Shown here: piece after piece, positions 45,862 through 52,958 of the stretch
Layout: the number at the start of each line of letters is the position of its first letter
Position numbering within the stretch: the first letter of the stretch is position 1
DNA from: Caproicibacter fermentans
GTDB taxonomy: Bacteria; Bacillota; Clostridia; Oscillospirales; Acutalibacteraceae
Direction of reading: 5' to 3'
Length of the DNA: 64,000 nucleotides
Assembly: GCF_009746625.1 (NCBI RefSeq)
Contig: NZ_VWXL01000084.1
Location: 62,001 to 126,000 of the forward strand
Position numbers and translations under genes: made by a program
The notes under the pieces: model-generated
Seen by the model: the letters and a program-made list of their open reading frames with translations, nothing else
Database searches by the model: none
Told to the model about the DNA's origin: nothing

Positions 45862-46548
45862 ATGGAACAATTAATCTCGGTGACGGATCTGACAAAAATT
45901 TATCGGATGGGCGACAGCGAGGTGTACGCGCTCGCCGGGGTCACGCTCCGCGTGAACCGGGGCGAATTTCTCGCGATCGTCGGACGGTCCGGCAGCGGAA
46001 AGTCGACCCTGATGAATATCATCGGATGCCTGGACACGCCCTCTTCCGGGGAATATTATCTCGAGGGCGAAAACGTCGCGGGGCTGAGCGAAAAAAAGCT
46101 GACGCGGATTCGCAACCGACGCATCGGGTTCATCTTTCAGAGTTTCAACCTGATCAGCGGGCAGGACGCTCTGGAAAACGTCGAGCTTCCTCTAATTTAC
46201 CGCGGAATTCCCAGAGCGGAGCGGCGCGCGCTGGCGCAGGAGGCGCTGATCGAGGTCGGGCTGGGCGGCAGAATGCACCACCGCCCGGCGCAGATGAGCG
46301 GCGGGCAGCAGCAGCGGGTCGCCATCGCCCGCGCCATCGCGGCAAGGCCGCCGATCCTTCTCGCGGACGAGCCGACCGGCAATCTGGATTCGCGCTCCGG
46401 CGGTGAGGTGATGGAGATCCTGCATTCGCTGCACCGAATGGGGCGCACCGTCGTGCTGATCACGCACGACGACCGGATCGCGGAGACAGCCGACCGCGTG
46501 GTCCGCATTCAGGACGGGAAAATCGCGTCGGAGGAAAAACGGAATTGA
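45862..46548 (+). CDS. ABC transporter ATP-binding protein (LolD/MacB type), no permease beside it
   Basis: This 228-residue ATPase has Walker A GRSGSGKST, Q-loop FIFQSFNLI, signature MSGGQQQRVAIARAIA, Walker B ILLADEPTGNLDS and switch His in LITHDD. The LDT..SSGEYYLEG region and length place it in the MacB/LolD/YknY group, which works with FtsX-like permeases on lipoproteins, peptides or antibiotics. No permease gene lies next to it. The ATG at 45862 follows GGGGTGAAAG. Confidence 0.93.
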   Translation: MEQLISVTDLTKIYRMGDSEVYALAGVTLRVNRGEFLAIVGRSGSGKSTLMNIIGCLDTPSSGEYYLEGENVAGLSEKKLTRIRNRRIGFIFQSFNLISGQDALENVELPLIYRGIPRAERRALAQEALIEVGLGGRMHHRPAQMSGGQQQRVAIARAIAARPPILLADEPTGNLDSRSGGEVMEILHSLHRMGRTVVLITHDDRIAETADRVVRIQDGKIASEEKRN

Positions 46549-46573
46549 CAAACCGCGCCGCCGGGTATAATAT
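46545..46573 (+). promoter_or_regulatory. Sigma-A type promoter
   Basis: TTGACA (46545-46550) begins on the stop region of the ABC gene. TAATAT (46568-46573) is 17 bases further; the overlapping TATAAT would have 15. Confidence 0.65.
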
Positions 46574-46623
46574 GGAAATCAGAAAATTTATATCCGCTCT
46601 AGGCGGCGAAAGGAGGCTCGCTC

Positions 46624-46887
46624 ATGTCTTCTCCGGTACAACTGCACGACGTCGATGTAAATTCTTTTTTAAAGGTCCTTGACGACTGCAAGGGCAAAGT
46701 GTTCCTGGTAACTGACGAAGGAGACCGGCTCAACCTGAAGAGCAAACTCAGCCAGCTTGTCGGTCTGACAAGACTGATTGAAGGCGGCAAGATTGCCGAG
46801 GCCTTTGTCATGTGCGACGATCCCGAGGATGAGTCAAAGCTGTTTCGTTTCAACCTGTTTGGAAGCGAAGGAAAAGAACCGAAGTAA
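46624..46887 (+). CDS. Conserved small protein of unknown function
   Basis: This 87-residue soluble protein includes FLKVLDDCKGKVFLVTDEGD, LNLKSKLSQLVGLTRLIEGG and CDDPEDESKLFRFNLFG. From memory, similar short proteins occur across Clostridia next to various genes, without a known function. The regular charge pattern and lack of membrane segments suggest a compact cytoplasmic domain. GGAGG stands before the ATG, and it has its own promoter and terminator. Confidence 0.8.
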   Translation: MSSPVQLHDVDVNSFLKVLDDCKGKVFLVTDEGDRLNLKSKLSQLVGLTRLIEGGKIAEAFVMCDDPEDESKLFRFNLFGSEGKEPK

Positions 46888-46892
46888 TAAAC

Positions 46893-46926
46893 AAAACAGC
46901 CGGGGCGAAAGCCCCGGCTGTTTTTC
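46893..46926. terminator. Bidirectional terminator
   Basis: AAACAGCCGGGGC pairs GCCCCGGCTGTTT across GAAA, with TTTTT following, between 46624-46887 and the minus-strand gene at 46941. Confidence 0.92.
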
Positions 46927-46940
46927 CGCAGGATGCGGGA

Positions 46941-47999
46941 TTAAATATCGTCGTTGAAAAATTTATCCCAGTCGAAATTCTTTTTTTCCCCGTCGACCGC
47001 GCGCGCCTGGGAACGGGAAGAGTCGTAATCCTTCCGCCGCGCATCCTCGGCGCGCGCCTGCGGAGGAATGGGCCTTGTGTCGTCCGAATCCGATCCGGCG
47101 CTTCTGGCCCGCGGCTCGGGCTCCGGTTCTTCCGGCGCGGCATAGGGGCCGGTGCTGTTGGAGCTGATGTCGGTGAATTCCAGGTCGTCAAACTCCTCCG
47201 TACCGGCGCCGGATTTTGGGCCGCGCGGGCCCGGGCCGCTGAAAAACTGAAGATAGAGAAAGGCCCCGATGCCGCAGGCGGACAGGACGATCAGCGCGAT
47301 TCCCACCGGGAACAGCCAGGAGCCGCCACCGCCCTGCGAGGCAGCCGATGATGCCTGGGAAGACGCGGTCCCCGCGGCGGACGCCGCCTGCGAGCCGGTC
47401 GAAAGGATGGAATTCCAGTCCTCGGAAGAGAGCACGCCGGGGTCGCTGACGGCCTCTTCCGCACGGGACGCCGCCTGCTCCACTTCCCGCTGATGCGTGT
47501 CCACGCTCGCGTAGCTGGAGGGCTTCCGGCTGGATTCGGCGCTCGCCTCCCATTTAGCGGTCAGCGAGATTTCCGAATAGATCTCGAAGGAAGAGGAAAC
47601 CTTCGCGCCGTTCATGGTCCAGTAGTCGAACAGGTAGCCTTTGCGCGTTGGCACGGCCAGATTCTTTACCTGCGTTCCGGGCTTCACATTGACGACCCTG
47701 ACCGCGCTGCCGTCGTTGTAATCCAGCTTGACCATAACGGTTTCTTCCTGCGGAGGGACGTCCACGTTCCCGGTCCCGTCCGCGTTAGACGTGACCTGCG
47801 ATTCGCCGGAAGACGGCGAAGAGGAGGATTCCTGAGACGAGGAAACGGACGACGATTTGTTCACAGCCGACGAAACCGGAGTGGAAGAGTCGTTTTCCGG
47901 CGTGATGCCGGCCTGGGCGAACGCGGTCACAGTGAAAAAAACCGCGCTGAAAAGAACGGTAAAAAGGACAATTATGTATTTTTTTGCTCTTTGATTCAT
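46941..47999 (-). CDS. Exported membrane-anchored protein with InlB-like repeat
   Basis: This is a 352-residue protein. The signal peptide ends AFAQA (about residue 30), and a Ser-rich segment follows to about 80. One InlB/Flg_new-type beta repeat carries VKLDYNDGSAVRVVNVKPG and ends FDYWTMNG..LTAKWE. A second Ser/Ala-rich stalk leads to a membrane helix (about 230-255) and an acidic/basic cytoplasmic tail. GAGAGGA lies ten bases before the ATG at 47999. Such single repeats often mediate surface contacts. Its layout resembles the gene at 501-1127. Confidence 0.8.
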   Translation of the reverse strand: MNQRAKKYIIVLFTVLFSAVFFTVTAFAQAGITPENDSSTPVSSAVNKSSSVSSSQESSSSPSSGESQVTSNADGTGNVDVPPQEETVMVKLDYNDGSAVRVVNVKPGTQVKNLAVPTRKGYLFDYWTMNGAKVSSSFEIYSEISLTAKWEASAESSRKPSSYASVDTHQREVEQAASRAEEAVSDPGVLSSEDWNSILSTGSQAASAAGTASSQASSAASQGGGGSWLFPVGIALIVLSACGIGAFLYLQFFSGPGPRGPKSGAGTEEFDDLEFTDISSNSTGPYAAPEEPEPEPRARSAGSDSDDTRPIPPQARAEDARRKDYDSSRSQARAVDGEKKNFDWDKFFNDDI

Positions 48000-48034
48000 A
48001 TCATGCAAATCCTCTCAACAAAAACTCTTTTCAT

Positions 48035-48062
48035 ATTATCATATCCGGGTGTTAAAATACAA
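48035..48062 (-). promoter_or_regulatory. Promoter of the InlB-like repeat gene
   Basis: On the minus strand TTGTAT (48057-48062), a 16-base spacer and GATAAT (48035-48040) lie 36 bases before the start codon. Confidence 0.55.
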
Positions 48063-48113
48063 CTGGAACCGTACAGAAAGAAACAACATTTTTTTCCGGC
48101 AGCTCTGAAAAGT

Positions 48114-48142
48114 TTGAAAAACAGGCCCCGCGGTGTTATAAT
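48114..48142 (+). promoter_or_regulatory. Promoter of the DegV-family gene
   Basis: TTGAAA (48114-48119), a 17-base spacer and TATAAT (48137-48142). Confidence 0.8.
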
Positions 48143-48178
48143 GACATTTAATTACAAGCATTTGGAGGAGATTATTTC

Positions 48179-49021
48179 ATGGCCGTTTTGATCAGCGCCG
48201 ACAGCGCCTGCGATTTGTTTCCCGACTTGTACAAACAGCGCGGGATTACGATTGTTCCACTTTCGATCAATATCGGCGAGGCGTCCTACAAGGATGTTTT
48301 TGAAATCGGGCCGGACGAACTTTTCAAGGACTATGAGCGAACCAAACGGCTGCCAAAAACCGCCGCGCCCCCGCCGGTCGATTTCTTTGAGGTGTTCCGA
48401 AAAGCCGCCGAAAACGGCGACAGCGTGGTCCACCTTGCCATGAACTCTAAATTTTCCTCGTCCTATCAGAACGCCTGCATTGCGGCCGCAGAATTCGACA
48501 ACGTCTATGTCGTTAACACCTATACGTTAAGCTCCGCGCAGGGATTATTGGTTCTGCGCGCGGCGGATATGCGCGACGCGGGATGCTCCGCGAAAGAAAT
48601 TTATGAGCAGATGGAAAAGGATAAACAGCGCGTGAGGACCTATGTTCTTCTGGACACGCTGGAATTTGCCTACCGGGGAGGGCGGGCGACCATGCTGCAG
48701 ATGTTCGGCGCGAATCTTTTAAAGCTGCGCCCCTGCCTGCTCCTTGACAATCAGGGCGTTTTGTCCGTCTGTAAAAAATTCCGGGGCAATTTTCAGCAGG
48801 TGTGCCGGGAATACGCCCGGTTTGTTCTGTCGCAGCCGAATCCGGACGGCGAGCGCGCGTTTGTTTCCACCACCGGAATGGACCGCAAGCTGTTCGATGA
48901 AATCGTGGGGATCGTGAAGGACAGCGGCAAATTCCGGGAAGTCATGACTTCCCGGGCCGGCTGCTCCATGACGACCCACACCGGGCCGAATACGCTCGTG
49001 ATTTTCTATCTGGAAAAATAA
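48179..49021 (+). CDS. DegV family fatty-acid-binding protein
   Basis: This 280-residue member of the DegV (FakB-like) family binds a fatty acid and, in characterised cases, presents it to FakA kinase. The N-terminus ISADSACDLFPDLYKQRGI and the segment PKTAAPPPVDFFEVF, in place of the usual TSQPS, mark the family. The lobe with EFAYRGGRATMLQ (usually L.KGGRIS) is present. TTGGAGG stands nine bases before the ATG. No fakA lies nearby. Ligand and role are inferred from the family. Confidence 0.88.
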   Translation: MAVLISADSACDLFPDLYKQRGITIVPLSINIGEASYKDVFEIGPDELFKDYERTKRLPKTAAPPPVDFFEVFRKAAENGDSVVHLAMNSKFSSSYQNACIAAAEFDNVYVVNTYTLSSAQGLLVLRAADMRDAGCSAKEIYEQMEKDKQRVRTYVLLDTLEFAYRGGRATMLQMFGANLLKLRPCLLLDNQGVLSVCKKFRGNFQQVCREYARFVLSQPNPDGERAFVSTTGMDRKLFDEIVGIVKDSGKFREVMTSRAGCSMTTHTGPNTLVIFYLEK

Positions 49022-49051
49022 AGGCCGCGGCCGCAAGAGGGGATGAACCGC

Positions 49052-50083
49052 ATGAAACCGATGCAGACCCGCAGGCTTTTGCTGCGGCCCTGGTGCATGG
49101 AAGACCTTGAGGATTTTTACGCGTATGCGAAGGACCCCGAAATCGGGCCGAACGCGGGCTGGAAACCCCATTCCTCGCTCGACGAAAGCCGTGAAATCCT
49201 GAAAAGCTTTGTGGGCAACGAGGAAGTCAACGCGATCGTTCTGCGGGAAAACGGAAGGGTGGTCGGCTCGCTGGGACTGCACCCCGACCGCCTTTCGCAT
49301 GAGGGCATGGGCCCCTGCCGGGAGGTCGGTTATGTGCTGGCGCGGGATTGCTGGGGCCGGGGACTGATGACGGAGGCCGTGAAACGGGCACAGCGGTACG
49401 CGTTTGAGGAAATAGGGCTTGCGCTGCTTTCGGTGGCGCATTTTCCGTTCAATACCCGGTCGGGCCGTGTGATTGCAAAAAGCGGATTCCGCTACGAAAA
49501 GACGCTTCAGGGCTCTTACATAGATTACCGCGGCGTGAAGATGGACGAAGTCTGCTACCTGATGACGCGGGAAGAGTATTTTACCCGCCGGGACCGGGCG
49601 AACGGCCTTTTCTGCCGCCCAGGCCTGACGGAGGAGGAGGCGAGGGCCGTCTGCTCCTGGCGTTACGCGGGCGAGTACGCCCGCTACGATATGCCGGAGT
49701 GGGACGCCGCCGTCGCCGGCGGATGGGCGATTACCAAACCGGAAGTCCGGGAATCCCAATACTGGGCGGTTCTGGATTCCGCCGGGGAGCTGTACGCCTT
49801 TTTCCGCTTCCGGGAAACCGAATCCGGCATGACGGTCGGTCTTGGCGTGAACCCGGAGTCCTGCGGAAACGGGAGCGGGCGGCAAGTCATGGAGCTGATT
49901 CTGGACAGCTTCCGGCAGAAGTACCCCGGCATGCCGCTGGAGCTGGACGTGCAGGACTGGAACCGGCGCGCCGTCTCCTGCTATGAAAGCGCCGGATTTG
50001 TCATTGCGGACCACCATTTCATGAAGACGCATCTGGGCGAGGCGATGTATTACCGCATGCGGTATACGCCGGGCGAGAGATAG
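49052..50083 (+). CDS. Two-domain GNAT acetyltransferase
   Basis: This is a 343-residue protein. Residues 1-165 form a RimJ/RimL-like GNAT domain (TRRLLLRPWCMEDLEDF, GYVLARDCWGRGLMTEAV). Residues 185-343 form a second GNAT domain (TVGLGVNPESCGNGSGRQV, MPLELDVQDWNRRAVSCYESAGF). The two look like a fusion of separate acetyltransferases; substrates are unknown. ATG 49052 was chosen over 49043 because GAGGGG is ten bases before it. The gene is probably cotranscribed with the DegV gene, 30 bases upstream. Confidence 0.88.
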   Translation: MKPMQTRRLLLRPWCMEDLEDFYAYAKDPEIGPNAGWKPHSSLDESREILKSFVGNEEVNAIVLRENGRVVGSLGLHPDRLSHEGMGPCREVGYVLARDCWGRGLMTEAVKRAQRYAFEEIGLALLSVAHFPFNTRSGRVIAKSGFRYEKTLQGSYIDYRGVKMDEVCYLMTREEYFTRRDRANGLFCRPGLTEEEARAVCSWRYAGEYARYDMPEWDAAVAGGWAITKPEVRESQYWAVLDSAGELYAFFRFRETESGMTVGLGVNPESCGNGSGRQVMELILDSFRQKYPGMPLELDVQDWNRRAVSCYESAGFVIADHHFMKTHLGEAMYYRMRYTPGER

Positions 50084-50096
50084 ATAGAAAGAAATA

Positions 50097-50138
50097 AGCC
50101 GGTCTTAAACGGGAAACATCCCGCATGAAGACCGGCTT
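50097..50138. terminator. Bidirectional terminator
   Basis: AAGCCGGTCTT pairs GAAGACCGGCTT around an inner GGGA/TCCC hairpin, with a T-rich run on the plus side, between convergent genes. Confidence 0.88.
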
Positions 50139-50143
50139 TCTTT

Positions 50144-51127
50144 TTATTCTTTTTCGTTTTCCGCGATGACGTCCTTTGTCAGCGCTTCCAGCTCCGCCAT
50201 CGTGGAGAGCAGCGACCCGCGCCGGCGGAATTCGGCGGCGCCCCGCAGGCCCTTCAGGTACCAGCCGACGTGCTTCCTCGCCTCGTTCATCGCGCGGCGC
50301 TCGTCCTTGTAGCGGCACATCAGCTCCGCCTGCCGCAGCAGGACGAGCATTTTTTCAGAAACGCCGGGCGGGGGCAGAATGCGGCAGGATTCCGTCAGGT
50401 ACGCGTTGATTTCCCGGAAGACCCACGGGTTGCCGAGCGCGCCGCGCCCGACCATCACGCCGTCGCAGCCGGTCCGCTCCAGCATCAGGGCGGCGGATTG
50501 AGCCCCCGTCACGTCGCCGTTGCCGAGGACCGGGACGGAAACGGCCTCTTTGACCGCCTTGATGACGCCCCAATCGGGGTTCGGGGCGTACATCTGGCTG
50601 CGGGTCCGCGCGTGAACCGTCACGGCGGCGGCCCCGGCCTGCTGGCAGATTTTTGCCACCTCGACGGCGTTTCTGCTTTTCTCGTCCCATCCCGCGCGCA
50701 TTTTGACCGTGACCGGCACGGGGACGGCGGCTTTCACCGCCGCGACGATCTCGCCGCAGAGCGCGGGGTCTTTCATCAGCGCGCTGCCCGCGCCGGGGCC
50801 GGTGATCTTCGGGGCGGGGCAGCCCATGTTGAGGTCGATGGCGTCGGGGGCAAAGTCCATCGCACGCTTCGCGCCCTCCGCCATCACGTCCGGCTCGCTG
50901 CCGAACAGCTGAATCGCGCCCGGACGGGCGTCGGCGCCCAGCTCCATTAATTCCGGCGTTTTTTTATCGTTGAATTGAAGCGCTTTGGCGCTGACCATTT
51001 CGCTGGTCGTCATCGCCGCGCCGAACGAAGCGCAGATTTCGCGGAACGCGCGGTCGCCCGCGCCCGCCATCGGCGCCAGCACCGCCCGGCCCGAAAGCTC
51101 GACCGTGCCGATCTTGATCGTATCCAT
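50144..51127 (-). CDS. dusB: tRNA-dihydrouridine synthase (DusB type)
   Basis: This 327-residue FMN enzyme reduces uridine in the tRNA D-loop. The N-terminus LAPMAGAGDRAFREIC, the segment IDLNMGCPAPKITGPGAGSALMKDP, HARTRSQMY and NGDVTGAQSA..GCDGVMVGRGALGNPW (read in parts) all belong to the DusB/NifR3 branch. Length is normal. It stands alone between a terminator and the repeat block at 51.1-52.2 kb. Confidence 0.93.
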   Translation of the reverse strand: MDTIKIGTVELSGRAVLAPMAGAGDRAFREICASFGAAMTTSEMVSAKALQFNDKKTPELMELGADARPGAIQLFGSEPDVMAEGAKRAMDFAPDAIDLNMGCPAPKITGPGAGSALMKDPALCGEIVAAVKAAVPVPVTVKMRAGWDEKSRNAVEVAKICQQAGAAAVTVHARTRSQMYAPNPDWGVIKAVKEAVSVPVLGNGDVTGAQSAALMLERTGCDGVMVGRGALGNPWVFREINAYLTESCRILPPPGVSEKMLVLLRQAELMCRYKDERRAMNEARKHVGWYLKGLRGAAEFRRRGSLLSTMAELEALTKDVIAENEKE

Positions 51128-51314
51128 AAAAACATCCTTTGATTCTGATAGCAGTCCCTGTTCAGGGCTACGGTTATTATATCGCTTGCCCTCACCTTTG
51201 TACAGCGGCGGCGCAAAGGGAACATTTTCAACAGTCCGAGGTGAAAAAGTTGAAAACTTTAAGTCGTCACAGGATTGATTTTTTCAATTCTGTCCTCTGG
51301 TCGTATGGGGACGC

Positions 51315-51520
51315 AAAGCGGCTTGAGCAGCCGCAGAGCTATGCTATTTTATCTTTGGGGCTGATTGCTCTTTATTTCTTCATGTCTTTTACAATGGTAA
51401 ATTTGTGGCAAAGTGCCCCTTAACCCAAAATATTTCTATTTATTTACCTTGCACTCAGGCCGTGCGGGCCCATACTTTCGATCCCGTACGAAAGTATGCA
51501 AAGTACGGGTCGGGGGGGAC
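51315..51520. repeat. Left arm of a large imperfect inverted repeat
   Basis: Blocks here reappear as reverse complements in 52018-52160: AAAGCGGCT..AGCCGCAGAGCTAT, GGCAAAGTGCCCC-TAACCC, TATTTCT-TATTT, CTCAGGCCG..CAGGCCC-like sequence, and a hairpin. The hairpin is CATACTTTCG/CGAAAGTATG here (51471-51498). A CGGGGGGGAC run follows. It has no coding capacity, and the family is unknown. Confidence 0.6.
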
Positions 51521-51908
51521 TTCAAACTCCCGTAGGGAGGGCTCCAACCGTCCCCCCCGACGCCCCCCGGCACCTGTCAACGGGAAAAGCAATGTTCTTA
51601 AAGCACTCTGCTTCTTATTGACGACGGGGGCTCCGAAGTGAAAGCCGCTGCTTTATTTTAGGGAAACTGCAATTCGTTAGCTTGCCTTGACTCAAGCCGT
51701 CGATATTCCAACCTCGCTCATCTTAGAAAAACTTGCTGTTACGCCTGTGGATTCTCTATGCGCTGAAACAGTTAACTTTAATGACTTTCAATTTCCTGTG
51801 TGCTTCCATATTGAGCACTTAGGGAAAGAATGGGAACCGTCAATGAAAAGCACTGCGTTACAAGAACATTTCTGTGTTGTATGACGGTAGTCGGGGGTGT
51901 AGGGGGGA
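51521..51908. other. Gene-free interior of the inverted repeat
   Basis: No convincing gene was seen. One 65-codon open frame (51687-51884, plus) has no ribosome-binding site and no family motif; parts of it share patches with 7.65-7.70 kb, so it may be a remnant. Confidence 0.4.
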
Positions 51909-52080
51909 GGCCATCCGGCCCTTACTCGCCTACGGCGCCCACGGCTGAAGAATAGTGCTTGGCTTTACTTCCTCTCGCCGCTCTTGTTACCGACACTTTG
52001 GATGCAGCGTCACGCTGCTCCCCCCTACTCAACCTTTGCCTACTTTCGTTTGAGGACGAAAGTAGGGGCCTGTCCGGCCT
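51909..52080. repeat. Dispersed structured repeat, copy 1
   Basis: This is closely related, in the same orientation, to 57978-58140. Shared blocks are GGCC-TCCGGCCCTTACTCG, CCTACGGCGCCCACGGCTGA, GCTTTACTT-CTCT-GCC, TGGATGC-GCGTCA-GCTGCTCC and a terminal hairpin. The hairpin here is CCTACTTTCGT/ACGAAAGTAGG (52039-52066). The stem differs in sequence between copies but is kept. Confidence 0.7.
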
Positions 52081-52160
52081 GAGGACAAACTGAAAATAAG
52101 AAATAGTTAGGGTTATGGGGCACTTTGCCCCATAATAGCTCTGCGGCTAGCCGCTTTTTT
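52018..52160. repeat. Right arm of the large imperfect inverted repeat
   Basis: This is the reverse-complement partner of 51315-51520, overlapping the 3' part of the dispersed repeat. It carries GGGGCACTTTGCCCC (a small palindrome), ATAGCTCTGCGGCTAGCCGCTTTTTT and the hairpin at 52039-52066. The GCGGCTAGCCGC-TTTTTT portion could terminate transcription on the plus strand. Confidence 0.6.
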
Positions 52161-52240
52161 ACAGCCCCAGAGCAAAAGAAAATAACAAGAAAAAAAGAAT
52201 TTAAGTTGAAATTTATGGAAAGAAGCGGTATACTGTTTCT

Positions 52241-52466
52241 TGTAAGGCACATAAAAAAGTGCAAAGCAGGGACAAGGTGGTGAGACACCTCGCCCCCTGC
52301 ATACGGAGTGCAGGCTCCATACACAGCGGTAAAACCGCGCATTTGCAGGTAATATTATACCTCATTCCCCCTGTTTTGTACAGAGCGGGAAAAAAGGGGC
52401 GAAAAAAATTCCTGCTTTTCACGCGCGCCGGTGTATGGAATGAGAATTCCGTACCGGTGCTTTTTT
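52241..52466 (+). ncRNA. Structured small RNA, copy B
   Basis: This is a predicted RNA of about 226 nt. The promoter is TTGAAA (52206-52211), a 17-base spacer and TATACT (52229-52234). The terminator hairpin (52425-52460) is followed by six T. It is the paralogue of 7750-7964, with the same order of conserved blocks. A closing stem GTGCAAAGCAGG (52259-52270) pairs CCTGCTTTTCAC (52411-52422) with one mismatch. Inner hairpins include GGTG/CACC, GGAG/CTCC and GCGG/CCGC. The loop between GGAG and CTCC differs between copies while the stem is fixed. No ORF is conserved. The product and target are unknown. Confidence 0.78.
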
Positions 52467-52880
52467 GTGCCCTGTATCGGGCGAAACGCCCGCTCCCGCG
52501 TATTTTTTTGGCACGGAACCCGGAAATTTCGTGCCGCCATTCTCTCCGCGGGGGCGGGAGCACGCCGCCCGGTACCGGCGGCTTTTCCGTTTTGAGAGGC
52601 GGGAAAGTGCAAAGCGCGTGAAAAGGAGTTCTTTGAATCAGGCAGAATTGGGCACGCTCTTATCAGGAGAGGTGCCGCAGGCAACATGGCTCTCCGTCCT
52701 TTTAAAACGGCAGGGCCGCCGACACTGGGCCGCGTGGGTAATTCAGCACTCACGCGGCTTTCTTTATGATTTAAGGGCGGATAGCTCTGCGCGGCGTTGG
52801 AGTGGCCGTCGCGTGGTAGTCAAATTATATCTGGAAAGAAACAAACCGCCCGTTGCTCCGGGCGGTTTGTTTCTTTTCTC
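52467..52880 (+). terminator. Intergenic region with two further terminators before polA
   Basis: GCCGCGTG/CACGCGGC then TTTCTTT (52729-52765), and a 16-bp perfect stem AGAAACAAACCGCCCG with its complement then TTTCTC (52837-52880). No gene is convincing here. An open frame that crosses both hairpins was rejected. polA is thereby well insulated from the RNA gene. Confidence 0.7.
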
Positions 52881-52917
52881 ATCGTTGAGAATAACCCTTA
52901 ATTTTTCCCCGGGAACG

Positions 52918-52926
52918 TGATATAAT
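52918..52926 (+). promoter_or_regulatory. Extended -10 promoter of polA
   Basis: TG-A-TATAAT (52918-52926) lies 33 bases before the polA ATG. The -35 region is weak. Confidence 0.6.
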
Positions 52927-52958
52927 ACTTCCATAACTTGTATTCCGGGGGAAAAGCG

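Noticed and set aside
51687-51884. 65-codon plus-strand ORF inside the repeat block
   Set aside because: No ribosome-binding site and no motif; it lies in degenerate repeat DNA.
52633-52920. 95-codon plus-strand ORF from a TTG with AAGGAG before it
   Set aside because: It runs through two strong terminator hairpins and the polA promoter, and has no recognisable family sequence.
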